The notes under the pieces are model-generated. The model was not told where the DNA came from, made no database searches, and saw only the letters and a list, made by a program, of their open reading frames with translations. From the NCBI GenBank assembly GCA_001725945.1, contig LRMT01000061.1:1-64000 (forward strand): 64,000 bases of DNA. Reading direction: 5' to 3'. Numbering within the stretch: position 1 is the first letter of the stretch; every line of letters begins with the position of its first letter. This DNA is from Cupriavidus sp. UYMMa02A. Its GTDB lineage: Bacteria; Pseudomonadota; Gammaproteobacteria; Burkholderiales; Burkholderiaceae. Made by a program: the position numbers and the translations under genes. Below are positions 20,399 through 31,237 of this stretch, piece by piece.

Positions 20399-21031
20399 TC
20401 AATGCTTGTGCCCGCATTGCTCGTCATGAACGTGATCATGCTCATGCTCATGCTCATGCTCATGCTCATGCTCATGCGAGTGCGAGTGCGAGTGCGAGTG
20501 CCCATGTTCATCCCCATGATGCTCATGAAACACCGCCTGCGCCGCCGCATAATCCTCCGCGAACGTTGCGTCATGACCGTGCTTGTGTCCGCCCCCATAG
20601 GCCCCTGCTTCAGGCTCGAATGGCGCGTCCGCCTGTATTGCCTGTACACCGAGTCGCGCGAGCATATCCGCCAGCACCGGATCAAACTCCAGCCGGAGAT
20701 AGTCGCAGCCCACCTCCACCGGCGTGTGCCGGTTGCCGAGGTGATACGCCGCACGCATGAGCGCGAGCGGATCCGCCGCACGCACTTCCAGCACACGCTC
20801 CGGTGCCGCCTGCACTTCGACGAAGCTGCCGTCCTCGGCCACCAGCAAATCGCCGCCGCGCAGTACCGTGCCGCGCGGCAGGAACAGCGCGGCCTCTTCG
20901 CCGTTGCCGAGCACGGCACGCAGGCGGCTCTTGCTGCGTTCGGCGAACGGCAGGACCAGCTTCGGTGCGCGACGCACCAGCACGGCGGCGATGCCGTGCG
21001 GGGCGCTCAGGACTTTGTCGATCTTCAGCAT
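20399..21031 (-). CDS. ureE: urease nickel metallochaperone UreE
   Basis: Nickel-binding chaperone that passes Ni to UreG/urease. Intact, 210 residues. The N-terminal part includes [44 protein letters not shown], given here only as its key stretch at residues 27-70, and the central Ni-binding domain has [10 protein letters not shown] with the conserved histidine near 115. The C-terminus is an extended histidine tail of alternating His-Ser and His-Glu, about 40 residues long, ending HDEQCGHKH; it probably stores several nickel ions. The tail is coded by a hexanucleotide microsatellite (20437-20500). It is followed by the DUF559 insertion before ureF. Confidence 0.96.
   Translation of the reverse strand: MLKIDKVLSAPHGIAAVLVRRAPKLVLPFAERSKSRLRAVLGNGEEAALFLPRGTVLRGGDLLVAEDGSFVEVQAAPERVLEVRAADPLALMRAAYHLGNRHTPVEVGCDYLRLEFDPVLADMLARLGVQAIQADAPFEPEAGAYGGGHKHGHDATFAEDYAAAQAVFHEHHGDEHGHSHSHSHSHEHEHEHEHEHEHDHVHDEQCGHKH
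20437..20500. repeat. hexanucleotide microsatellite coding the UreE histidine tail
   Basis: On the plus strand about 6.7 units of CATGCT (20437-20476) run into about four units of GCGAGT (20476-20500). On the coding strand they read as alternating His-Glu and His-Ser codons. Because the unit is six bases long, slippage would change tail length without changing frame. Confidence 0.95.
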
Positions 21032-21050
21032 GCGGGAATCGTGGACAGGG

Positions 21051-22765
<1,715 letters not shown>

Positions 22766-22769
<4 letters not shown>

Positions 22770-23071
22770 AATGCTCCCATGATCTTGCCGTTGAAGCCGT
22801 AGACGATGCGGTCTCCATCGAGCGCCACCAGCTCCACGGTGCGCGTCTGGCCCGGCTCGAACCGCACCGCGGTCCCGGCCGCGATATTGAGGCGGAAGCC
22901 GCGCGCGGCCTCGCGATCGAACGACAGCGCGGTGTTGGTCTCGTAGAAATGGAAATGCGAGCCGACCTGGATCGGCCGGTCGCCGGTATTGGCAACCGTC
23001 ACGCTCACCGTGGACCGGCCGGCATTCAGTTCGATCTCGCCGTCGGCGGGCATCAATTCACCGGGGATCAT
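22766..23071 (-). CDS. ureB: urease beta subunit UreB
   Basis: Structural subunit of urease, 101 residues. The start at 23071 ([19 protein letters not shown]) is the family start. [20 protein letters not shown] and [17 protein letters not shown] are the highly conserved segments. It overlaps ureC by four bases and begins ten bases after ureJ ends. Confidence 0.97.
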
Positions 23072-23081
23072 CGCCATCTCC

Positions 23082-23690
23082 TCAGGCAACCAGCAGGCCG
23101 GCGCCGTACAGCGCAACGCCGGCACCGGCGACGCGCGCCAGCCAGCCGCGCGATGGCGCAGGTACGTCCCTGCCACGATACCCAGCAGGTGCAGCGCCAT
23201 GGTGGCGACCGCAAAGCCGCCGACATACGCAAGTACCGCCGGCAGCGCTGCGGCAGTGCCGGGCAACTCGACGCCATGCGCATAACCATGAAACACTGCG
23301 AAGCCGCCGACGATCGCCATGCCGGCCCACGAAGGCAGTTTCGCGCGGAGTGCCACCAGCACGCCCACGACCAGCAGGGATGCGGCGATCATCGGCTCCA
23401 CGGCGGGCAGCGCCAGCCCGGCCAGGCCAAGCGCGGCGCGACCAGCATCAGCGCGACGAAGGCAAGCGGCAACCGCAGCGTATCGGCGGCCGAGCGCGCG
23501 CACAGGGCGCTCCAGACGCGACCGCGGCCATGGCCAGCAGGTGGTCGGCGCCCGTGAACGGATGCAGCAGGCCTGCCGACAGGCTCGCGCCGACAGTGGC
23601 GGCATCATGGCCCGGATGGGCAAAGGCGGAGACGGCTGCAAGGGACAGCGTGGCGCCCAGGGCCAGGCGCGAGCAGGCGGAACGGTTCAT
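23082..23690 (-). CDS. ureJ: HupE/UreJ-family membrane protein, probable nickel permease (three frameshifts)
   Basis: Multi-pass membrane protein of the HupE/UreJ family, thought to bring nickel into cells for hydrogenase or urease. It starts with a cleavable signal sequence ending [10 protein letters not shown] and keeps the family motif [14 protein letters not shown], whose histidines probably bind Ni. The frame is broken three times, near 23520 and 23440 (both GTCGGC read as GTCGC) and near 23147 (GCGGGC read as GCGGC). Repaired it reads [21 protein letters not shown], then [15 protein letters not shown] and ends [11 protein letters not shown]. About 203 residues with six membrane helices. 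It sits between ureA and ureB, as in some other betaproteobacterial urease operons. Confidence 0.88.
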
Positions 23691-23740
23691 ATCGGCTCTC
23701 GGTGGATATTGTTGATGTTGTCAGTGGATCCGGTACGCCC

Positions 23741-24043
23741 TCAGACGATCGGATGATGAACGGTGACGAGCTTGGTGCCGTCCGGGAAGGTCGCTTCGAC
23801 CTGGATCTCGGGGATCATCTCCGGCACGCCGTCCATCACGTCGTCACGGCCCAGCACAGTGGTGCCTTCGTGCATCAGCTCGGCCACGGTGCGGCCATCG
23901 CGCGCGCCTTCCATGATGGCGGCGGTGATCAGCGCCACCGCCTCCGGGTAGTTCAGCTTGAGCCCGCGCGCGCGGCGGCGCTCGGCGAGCAGCGCGGCGG
24001 TGAAGATCAGCAGCTTGTCCTTCTCTCTCGGTGTCAGTTCCAT
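23741..24043 (-). CDS. ureA: urease gamma subunit UreA
   Basis: Smallest structural subunit of urease, exactly 100 residues as usual. It begins [20 protein letters not shown] and contains [24 protein letters not shown] and the conserved C-terminal [19 protein letters not shown]. Intact, located 36 bp after the end of ureD and 50 bp before ureJ. Confidence 0.98.
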   Translation of the reverse strand: MELTPREKDKLLIFTAALLAERRRARGLKLNYPEAVALITAAIMEGARDGRTVAELMHEGTTVLGRDDVMDGVPEMIPEIQVEATFPDGTKLVTVHHPIV

Positions 24044-24079
24044 CGTCGGTGTCCTTGTTGTTCTCGTATTCCGTCGGCG

Positions 24080-24951
24080 TCAGGTCGCCCAAAGGCGCAA
24101 CGGCCGCGCCGGCACGCCGTGGATCGGCTCGCGCAGACGCTCCACGCATCGACCATCAGATGCCTGACGGCTTCCATCTGGTGGCCCAGCACGCGTAACA
24201 GCAGCATCGACTGGCCGGATGACGACAGGCACGTCACCCCCGCGCGCAGGTCGGCCGTGTACGGCAGGCGTTCCGCGAGCGACTCGGCCAATGCCTGCGT
24301 CGCGCCACGGCCCACCGCCCAGAGCGTGCCTAGCACCGGCATGCCGTCCAGCCCCACCACGGCACCGCGCAATGGCGATGCCGCATCGAAATGCGATTGC
24401 TCGATCCACAGCGCGCGGCCATCGCAGCGCACCTGCGTATCGAGCCACAGCGCCCCCCGTGCCCACTGTTCGCCCGATGCCTGCCGACCGAGCACTACGG
24501 CATCCCAGCCGATCGCACTGCCGCCCAGTGCAATCGCCAGTTCGGTGGCAATGCGCGCCCGCGCATCGTCGAACACGATGTTCTCCTGCGGCAGCCAGTC
24601 GAGCCGTGCGCCATCCTCGACCGTGAGCCGCACATGCTGCGATGCATCACGGCCGAGCGACTTGTACCATTTGGTGGCGCCAGGCGTGGCAATGACGGCA
24701 TGCGTGCCCGCTTCGGCATGCACGTCGATATCAAGCGTATCGCCGCCCGCCACGCCTGCGGGCGGATGCAGGATGACGGCGTGGCAGATGGCGGCGCCTT
24801 CCGGATAGAGCGGCTTCTGCACCATCAAAGGGCCGCGATGCTGCCGTTCGGTCAGCGCGGTGCGCCCGCCGCGCGTGGCAAAACGCAAGCGCAGGCTGGC
24901 CTGCCATGCGGGCGGCATGGCAAGGGTCGAAGGAAAATCGGGATGACGCAT
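24080..24951 (-). CDS. ureD: urease accessory protein UreD (frameshift near C-terminus)
   Basis: UreD (UreH) scaffold that binds apo-urease and UreF and forms the nickel tunnel. From the start at 24951 (MRHPDFPSTLAMPPAWQ) the protein has LTERQHRGPLMVQKPLYPEG, HPPAGVAGGDTLDIDV, TPGATKWYKS and LPQENIVFDDA, all diagnostic. The frame breaks near 24143, where GTGGGAGCG is read as GTGGAGCG; with the G restored the end reads RLREPIHGVPARPLRLWAT and stops at 24080. About 290 residues. First gene of the urease part, 136 bp after urtE, so it is probably on the urt transcript. Confidence 0.93.
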
Positions 24952-25087
24952 GGCTCGATGAGTGGACCGGCAATGCAAGCGCGGGGGCAAGCTGCGGCAG
25001 GCGCCGCAGCGGATGCCGCAAATCATAGCGCGCCGCCCGCCGCCACGGAAGCGCGGCGAACGGCACCTGTCTCCACCGCCTGCGTCG

Positions 25088-25780
25088 TCACACGGCAATC
25101 AGCTCCCGTACGCCGTCCTGCTCCATATTCGCGCCTTCGCCCTTCGCCACGACTTCGCCCCGGCTCATCACCACGTAGTGGTCGGCAATATGGCGCGCGA
25201 ATTCGTAGTACTGCTCGACCAGCAGCACCGTCATGCCGAACTCGTCGACCAGCAGGCGCAGTGCGCGGCCGATGTCCTGGATGATCGAGGGCTGGATGCC
25301 TTCGGTCGGCTCGTCGAGGATCAGCAGTTCAGGCTCGCTCATCAGCGCACGGCCGATCGCAAGCTGCTGCTGCTGGCCGCCCGACAGGTCGCCACCGCGG
25401 CGCTGGCGCATCGTGCGCAGCACGGGAAACAGCTGGTAGATGCGATCGGGCACGCCGGTGGGCCGCGCCCGGCTCGCCGCGCCGATCAGCAGGTTTTCTT
25501 CGACCGTGAGCCGCGGGAAAATCTCTCGCCCCTGCGGCACATAGGCCAGGCCCGCCGAGACCCGCTCGTAGGGCGGCTTCTTTTCCAGCGCGCGGCCCTC
25601 CCACTCGATGCTGCCGCTGCGCGTGGGCACCACGCCCATCAGGCACTTGAGCAAGGTGCTCTTGCCTACGCCGTTGCGACCGAGCAAGGTGGTGAGCTTG
25701 CCGCGCGGCACCTCGAACGAGACGTTGCGCAGGATATGGCTGCCGCCGTAGAACTGGTTCAATGCATTGACCTGCAGCAT
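25088..25780 (-). CDS. urtE: urea ABC transporter ATP-binding protein UrtE
   Basis: LivF-like ATPase of the high-affinity urea transporter. Intact, 230 residues. Walker A GRNGVGKSTLLK near residue 38, signature LSGGQQQQLAIGRAL near 135, and Walker B LLILDEPTEGIQPSII near 155; the EPTEGIQPSI sequence is typical of UrtE. It follows urtD by two bases and precedes ureD. Confidence 0.96.
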   Translation of the reverse strand: MLQVNALNQFYGGSHILRNVSFEVPRGKLTTLLGRNGVGKSTLLKCLMGVVPTRSGSIEWEGRALEKKPPYERVSAGLAYVPQGREIFPRLTVEENLLIGAASRARPTGVPDRIYQLFPVLRTMRQRRGGDLSGGQQQQLAIGRALMSEPELLILDEPTEGIQPSIIQDIGRALRLLVDEFGMTVLLVEQYYEFARHIADHYVVMSRGEVVAKGEGANMEQDGVRELIAV

Positions 25781-25782
25781 GG

Positions 25783-26631
25783 CTATCTTCCCAGGTAGGA
25801 TTCGATCACGCGCTCGTCGCGCTTGACGCTGTCGAGCGTGCCTTCAGCGAGCACGCTGCCCTCGGCCAGCACGGTGACCTTGCCTTCGCCGCCGGCCAGC
25901 GCTGCGACGAACTCCATGTCGTGCTCGACCACCATCATCGAGCAGCTGCCGCGCAGGCCGTTCAGCAGCGCGGCAAGCTGCATGGTTTCCTCATCGGTCA
26001 TGCCGGCCACAGGCTCGTCCAGCAGCAGAAGCTGCGGTTGCTGCATCAGCAGCATGCCGATTTCGAGCCGCTGCTTCTGGCCGTGCGACAGCAGACCCGC
26101 GAGGCGGTACGCCTCGTCCTCAAGGCCGGTCAGCGCCAGCGTTTCCTCAATGCGGCGATGCCCTTCTCCAGTCAGCCGCGCGCGCAACGACGACCACCAG
26201 CGCTTGTCCGCCTTCATCGCCAGTTCCAGGTTCTCCCAGACGGCGTGCTGCTCGAACACCGTCGGCTTCTGGAACTTGCGGCCAATGCCGACCTGCGCGA
26301 TGCGCGGCTCGGTCATGCGCATCAGGTCGATGGTCTGGCCCAGGAACACGCGGCCACTCACGCTCGCATTGCGCGGACCGGTCTTGCCGGTGATGACATC
26401 CATCATCGTGGTCTTGCCCGCGCCGTTGGGGCCGATCACGCAGCGCAGCTCGCCGTGGTCGATCGACAGGCTCAGCTTGTTGAGCGCGCGAAAGCCGCCG
26501 AACTGCACCGTCAGGTCTTCCAGGTAGAGGATGGGGCCATGCGAGACGTCGATGGTTCCCGGCTCCACCACGCGGCCAAGACCGGTGGCATTGCCGCTTT
26601 CCGCCTGGCCGTATTCGAGCGCGGCATTCAT
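25783..26631 (-). CDS. urtD: urea ABC transporter ATP-binding protein UrtD
   Basis: LivG-like ATPase partner of UrtE. Intact, 282 residues. After a short N-terminal extension the domain begins LYLEDLTVQFGGFRALNKL; Walker A GPNGAGKTTMMDVITGKT near residue 72, the signature LSHGQKQRLEIGMLL and Walker B LLLLDEPVAGMTDEET. The VAGMTDEET sequence after Walker B is a UrtD marker. Its start overlaps the urtC stop by four bases (ATGA). Confidence 0.96.
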   Translation of the reverse strand: MNAALEYGQAESGNATGLGRVVEPGTIDVSHGPILYLEDLTVQFGGFRALNKLSLSIDHGELRCVIGPNGAGKTTMMDVITGKTGPRNASVSGRVFLGQTIDLMRMTEPRIAQVGIGRKFQKPTVFEQHAVWENLELAMKADKRWWSSLRARLTGEGHRRIEETLALTGLEDEAYRLAGLLSHGQKQRLEIGMLLMQQPQLLLLDEPVAGMTDEETMQLAALLNGLRGSCSMMVVEHDMEFVAALAGGEGKVTVLAEGSVLAEGTLDSVKRDERVIESYLGR

Positions 26632-27845
26632 GCTTCACCTCCGGTGCGTCCGGCCACGGCAGGACTGGAAACTGCCTCCGTCGCGGCCGGTGCCGCCGGC
26701 GTGGCGCGGCTGCCGCGTTCGCGCAGGCGTCTCCACAGGCCGATCACGCCGTCGGGCAGGTACAGCGTGACGAGCACGAACATCGCGCCGAGCAGGAACA
26801 GCCAGTATTCCGCGAAGTAGGCCGTGAACATCGTCTTGGCGCCACTGACCAGGAACGCGCCGATCACCGGCCCGATCAGCGTGCCGCGGCCACCCACGGC
26901 CACCCACACGGCCATCTCGATGGAGTTGCCCGGCGACATCTCGCCCGGGTTGATGATGCCGACCTGCGGCACGTACAGCGCGCCAGCGATCCCGCACAGC
27001 ACAGCCGAGAACGTCCACACGAACAGCTTGTAGCCGAGCGGGTTGTAGCCCGAGAACATCACGCGCATCTCGGCATCGCGCACGGCGGTAACCACGCGGC
27101 CCAGCTTGGACGTCACGATATAGCGGCACGCGACGAACCCGGCAATCAGCGCCAGGAACGTCAGCACGAACAGCGCCGTGCGCGTCTGCGGCGCGGCTAC
27201 GGCAAAGCCGGCGATGCGCTTGAAGTCGGTGAACCCGTTGTTGCCGCCGAAACCGGTCTCGTTGCGGAAGAACAGCAGCATCGCCGCATAGGTCATGGCC
27301 TGCGTGATGATCGACAGGTACACGCCCTTGATGCGCGAGCGGAATGCGAAGAACCCGAACAGCCACGCCAGCACGCCCGGCACCAGCACCACCAGCAGCA
27401 GTGCATAGCCGAGATGCTCGGTGCCATGCCAGAACCATGGCAGTTCCTTCCAGTCGAGGAACACCATGAAATCCGGCAGGTCGCTCTTGTACACGCCCTC
27501 GCGACCGATGGCGCGCATCAGGTACATGCCCATCGCATAGCCGCCCAGGGCAAAGAACAGCCCATGGCCCAGGCTCAGGATGCCGCAGTAGCCCCACACG
27601 AGATCGAGTGCGATGGCGGCCAGCGCGAAGCACATGATCTTGCCGATCAGCGTCAGCGCATAGGCCGACAGGTGTAGCGGATGACCTTCCGGCACCAGCA
27701 GCGCGCAGACCGGCACGCCCACGGCCACCACGACGGTCAGCAGCGCGAGCACCGACCAGCCGCGCCGCGTGAACAGCGGCTGACGCTCGGGGACCGACAG
27801 CCGGAATGGCGTGGCCGCAGAATTGGATGGAATGTTCTGCATCAT
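26628..27845 (-). CDS. urtC: urea ABC transporter permease UrtC
   Basis: LivM-like inner-membrane permease, 405 residues, intact, with about ten hydrophobic segments from LLTVVVAVGVPVCALLV onwards. CGILSLGHGLFFALGGYAMGMYLMR and VNPGEMSPGNSIE-like INPGEMSPGNSIEMAVWVAVGG are characteristic of UrtC. The C-terminus carries an Ala-rich cytoplasmic tail. It overlaps urtB at the start (four bases) and urtD at the end. Confidence 0.95.
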   Translation of the reverse strand: MMQNIPSNSAATPFRLSVPERQPLFTRRGWSVLALLTVVVAVGVPVCALLVPEGHPLHLSAYALTLIGKIMCFALAAIALDLVWGYCGILSLGHGLFFALGGYAMGMYLMRAIGREGVYKSDLPDFMVFLDWKELPWFWHGTEHLGYALLLVVLVPGVLAWLFGFFAFRSRIKGVYLSIITQAMTYAAMLLFFRNETGFGGNNGFTDFKRIAGFAVAAPQTRTALFVLTFLALIAGFVACRYIVTSKLGRVVTAVRDAEMRVMFSGYNPLGYKLFVWTFSAVLCGIAGALYVPQVGIINPGEMSPGNSIEMAVWVAVGGRGTLIGPVIGAFLVSGAKTMFTAYFAEYWLFLLGAMFVLVTLYLPDGVIGLWRRLRERGSRATPAAPAATEAVSSPAVAGRTGGEA

Positions 27846-29503
27846 GCCTCCGCGCTGCGCCCCTTGAGCGCGAAAAGTCCCTGCGGCCGCTTCTGGATGA
27901 AGAGCACGATCAGCACCAGGACGAAGATCTTGGCCAGCACCGCGCCATAGAACGGTTCGATGAACTTGTTGATGAGGCCCAGCCCGAAGGCGCCGACGAT
28001 GGTACCGGCCAGTTGCCCCACTCCGCCCAGCACCACGACCATGAACGAATCGATGATGTAGGCCTGGCCCAGGTCCGGGCCGACATTGCCGATCTGCGAC
28101 AGCGCGCAGCCACCCAGGCCGGCAATCCCTGCGCCGAACGCGAACGCATAGCTATCTACCTTCCAGGTCCGCACGCCTACGCAGGCGGCCATGGTCCGGT
28201 TCTGCGTCGTGGCACGCACGAACAGGCCAAGGCGCGTGCGGTTGAGCACCGCCCACGCAACAGCCACCACGGCCAGCGCGAACAGGATGATCACAATGCG
28301 GTTGTACGGAATCACGAGGCCCGGCATCCATTCCACGCCGCCGCTCATCCAGGCCGGATTGGCCACTTCGACGTTCTGCGCGCCGAACAGCGTGCGCACC
28401 GACTGCATCAACAGCAGGCTCACGCCGAACGTGGCCAGCAGCGTTTCCAGCGGGCGGCCATAGAGATGGCGCAGCACCAACCGCTCGAGCACGAAGCCGA
28501 CGATGCCCGCCGCCAGGAACGACGCCGGCAGCGCAGCGGGCAGGTACCACTCGAACGCACCCGGCGCATACGTGCGAAACAGCGTCTGCACGACGTAGGT
28601 CGCATACGCGCCGATCATCAGGAATTCGCCGTGCGCCATATTGATGACGCCAATCAGGCCATAGGTGATCGCCAGGCCCAGCGCGGCCAGCAGCAGCACG
28701 CTGCCCAGGCTCAGGCCGGCGAACAGGTTGCCGATCAGATCGGCACGGCGCTGGTCGCTGCGCAGTGCATCGAGTGCCTGCTGCGCGGCAACGCGTACCT
28801 CGACATCGGGTTCCCGGTACTTGCCATCGCTGCTCCGTTCCAGCAGCGGTGCCAGCTTCTGGCGGCTTTGCGGATTGCTGTCGTGGCCCAGGATGCGAAT
28901 CGCTTCCAGCCGGGCATCACGCTGCGCCGTGTCGCCGGCGTTCGTCTCTTCGGCCAGAACGGTGGTGGCCCAGATCACGTCCAGCCGGGCGCGCAGGCCG
29001 GGATCGGCCTCCATCTTGCGCGCGGCTTCCACGCCGGTGCGCGAGGCACTCTCGGGCTGGTCGTACAGCGTATTGACGGCCTGCGTGCGCACCGCGATAT
29101 CGGGCGACTGCAACTGCAGGCTGCTGGCCGCGCTATCCACGATCGCGCGCAGGCTGTTGTTCAGGGTCAGTGATTCCAGCGCGTCGGCCTTGACCGTGAC
29201 GGGCTTTCCGGTGACGGCATCGACGGTCTTGCCGCCTTCCTGGCGCACCATGCCCACCGACGGGGCGTACTGCAGCGCATCGTCCTGCAGCGCCTTGAGG
29301 ATGGGGCCGGCCTGCTCCGGCGGGGCCTTGGCCAGCGCGGACAAGGCCGCGGTCTTGGCCTCGAAATCGTCCTCGGCCAATGGCTTGAGGTCGGCCTGCG
29401 TCAATGCGCCTGCGGCGGCCGCCCATAGCGGCGCGGCAAGCAGCAGCGCAGCCAGCACGGCGCGCAGCCACGGCATGGCGATCTTCGGTAACGATTGGGA
29501 CAT
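27842..29503 (-). CDS. urtB: urea ABC transporter permease UrtB with long N-terminal extension
   Basis: LivH-like permease, intact at 553 residues. A signal-like segment (WLRAVLAALLLAAPLWAAAAG) is followed by about 230 residues of mostly helical, probably periplasmic sequence with alternating short helices such as LKPLAEDDFEAKTAALSAL and EVRVAAQQALDALRSDQ, which resemble HEAT-like repeats. The permease domain begins near residue 250 with LFAGLSLGSVLLLAALGLA and contains GVINMAHGEFLMIGAYATY and GLGGCALSQIGNVGPDLGQ. This extension is known from other proteobacterial UrtB proteins; its role is unclear. The start at 29503 (MSQSLPKIAMP) fits the signal sequence. Confidence 0.94.
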   Translation of the reverse strand: MSQSLPKIAMPWLRAVLAALLLAAPLWAAAAGALTQADLKPLAEDDFEAKTAALSALAKAPPEQAGPILKALQDDALQYAPSVGMVRQEGGKTVDAVTGKPVTVKADALESLTLNNSLRAIVDSAASSLQLQSPDIAVRTQAVNTLYDQPESASRTGVEAARKMEADPGLRARLDVIWATTVLAEETNAGDTAQRDARLEAIRILGHDSNPQSRQKLAPLLERSSDGKYREPDVEVRVAAQQALDALRSDQRRADLIGNLFAGLSLGSVLLLAALGLAITYGLIGVINMAHGEFLMIGAYATYVVQTLFRTYAPGAFEWYLPAALPASFLAAGIVGFVLERLVLRHLYGRPLETLLATFGVSLLLMQSVRTLFGAQNVEVANPAWMSGGVEWMPGLVIPYNRIVIILFALAVVAVAWAVLNRTRLGLFVRATTQNRTMAACVGVRTWKVDSYAFAFGAGIAGLGGCALSQIGNVGPDLGQAYIIDSFMVVVLGGVGQLAGTIVGAFGLGLINKFIEPFYGAVLAKIFVLVLIVLFIQKRPQGLFALKGRSAEA

Positions 29504-29637
29504 AGGTGCGGGCGAATGGGCGGCGCGTGGTCGCGGCCTGTTTTTTGGGGGAATCCGGGCCGGCAAAGGCGCGCATCATTGACCGCCGGCCACGAAGGGC
29601 CGGCGATGCGCGCTGCCGGGTGCGGCAGCGCGCTGCC

Positions 29638-30893
29638 TTACATCACCTTGTCTGGCTTGCCTTCGTTGCCGGCGATGAACGGGCTCCACGGCTGCGCGCG
29701 GATCGGCTTCGCCGTCTTCCACACCACGGTGAACTGGCCGTCGCCCTTCACTTCGCCGATCATCACCGGCTTGTAGAGGTGATGGTTCTCGCCCATGGTC
29801 AGCGTAAAGCCGTCCGGCGCCTTGAAGGTCTGGCCATACATGGCCGCGCGCACCTTGTCGGGATCGGTCGTACCGGCCTTCTTCACGGCCTGGGCCCACA
29901 TATGGATGCCGACATAAGTGGCCTCCATCGGGTCATTGGTCACGCGCTTGTCGCCGCCAGGCAGGTTGTTCGCCTTGACCCATGCCGCCCACTGCTTCTT
30001 GAAGGCCTCGTTCTCGGGGTTCTGACCGACATGAAGTAATTCCAGGCAGCCAGGTGGCCGACCAGCGGCTTGGTATCGATGCCACGCAGTTCCTCCTCGC
30101 CTACCGAGAAGGCCACCACCGGCACGTCCTTGGCCTTCAGGCCGGCGTTGCCGAGCTCCTTGTAGAACGGCACGTTGGAGTCGCCGTTGATGGTCGAGAT
30201 CACCGCCGTCTTGCCGCCTTGCGAGAACTTCTTGATGTTCGCGACGATGGTCTGGTAGTCGCTGTGACCGAACGGCGTGTAGACCTCCTCGATGTCCTTG
30301 TCGGCCACGCCCTTGCTCTTCAGGAACGCGCGCAGGATCTTGTTGGTGGTGCGCGGGTAGACGTAGTCGGTGCCCAGCAGGAAGAAGCGCTTGGCGCCGC
30401 CGCCTTCCTTGCTCATCAGGTATTCGACCGCCGGAATGGCCTGCTGGTTGGGTGCGGCACCGGTGTAGAAGACGTTCTTGGACATTTCCTCGCCTTCATA
30501 CTGCACCGGGTAGAACAGCAGCGAATTCAGTTCTTCATAGACCGGCAGCACCGACTTGCGCGACACGGAAGTCCAGCAACCGAACGTGACGGCGACCTTG
30601 TCCTTGGTGATCAGCTGACGTGCCTTCTCGGCGAACAGCGGCCAGTTCGACGCGGGATCCACGACCACGGGCTCGAGCTTGCGGCCGAGCACGCCGCCGC
30701 TCTTGTTGATCTCGTCGATGGTCATCAGCGCCACGTCCTTGAGCGACGTCTCGGAAATGGCCATGGTGCCGGACAGCGAATGCAGGATGCCGACCTTGAT
30801 CGGTTCCTTGGACTGCGCCATTGCCAGCGGGCTCGCGCTGATCATTGCCGCGGCGGCTACCGCCGACAGCTTCAGCATGTCACGTCGTTTCAT
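29638..30893 (-). CDS. urtA: urea ABC transporter substrate-binding protein UrtA (frameshifted)
   Basis: Periplasmic urea receptor. The N-terminus [20 protein letters not shown] is a Tat-like signal peptide (RRDML). The mature protein has [39 protein letters not shown] and [13 protein letters not shown], all strongly conserved in UrtA. The frame breaks near 30024 (GTCCAGAAC read as GTCAGAAC); with the C restored [20 protein letters not shown] is continuous and the protein ends [12 protein letters not shown]. About 418 residues when repaired. First gene of the urt-ure unit; a sigma-54 promoter lies about 60 bp upstream. Confidence 0.94.
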
Positions 30894-30951
30894 TGCAGCT
30901 CCCAGTTTGTCGTTTGGTTACGGGACTCAACGCACCCCGGGTGGTGCTTCT

Positions 30952-30966
30952 GCAACTAGCGTGCCA
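30952..30966 (-). promoter_or_regulatory. sigma-54 (-24/-12) promoter of urtA
   Basis: Read on the minus strand, TGGCACGCTAGTTGCA matches the consensus TGGCACG-N4-TTGCW at every defined position, with the GG and GC pairs 10 bases apart. It is 59 bp upstream of the urtA start codon, a fitting leader length. A GCACC/GGTGC inverted repeat (30932-30947) lies in the leader. Confidence 0.85.
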
Positions 30967-31049
30967 TGGTGTGGGACGGCCGATGGCATGCCGCCCGAAG
31001 CCGGTGGGCGGCATGCAAGGGACAATTTCGAGGAAGCTCCCGCGCGGAA

Positions 31050-31064
31050 GCACCATACTGGTGC
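31050..31064. promoter_or_regulatory. NtrC-type enhancer site 1
   Basis: GCACCATACTGGTGC matches the NtrC site GCACC-N4-TGGTGC exactly and is a perfect palindrome in both arms. It is about 100 bp upstream of the sigma-54 promoter, the normal enhancer distance. Confidence 0.8.
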
Positions 31065-31085
31065 TGGGCGGGAACAGAGCGGAAC

Positions 31086-31100
31086 GCACCGCATTCGTGC
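31086..31100. promoter_or_regulatory. NtrC-type enhancer site 2
   Basis: GCACCGCATTCGTGC matches GCACC-N4-TGGTGC with one mismatch. Its centre is 36 bp from that of site 1, which would allow two NtrC dimers to act together. Confidence 0.65.
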
Positions 31101-31184
31101 ACGGCGCATTCGGGTGCAAGGCGGCCGACGGGCTTGCAACGGCCCGGAACAGGCGCGCAGCCAGCGAATGGTGCGCCGCCACAA

Positions 31185-31212
31185 GCAAAAACGGGGCCCG
31201 AGGGCCCCGTTC
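31185..31212 (-). terminator. intrinsic terminator of the cyo operon
   Basis: On the minus strand ACGGGGCCC-TC-GGGCCCCGT is followed by TTTTTGC. It lies 26 bases beyond the cyoD stop codon and separates cyo from the urt control region. Confidence 0.92.
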
Positions 31213-31237
31213 GTTCATCGCCGGAAGACGAAGATGC

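Noticed and set aside
20437-20500. CRISPR-like or regulatory direct repeat
   Set aside because: The units are six bases long, have no spacers and lie in the ureE coding tail.
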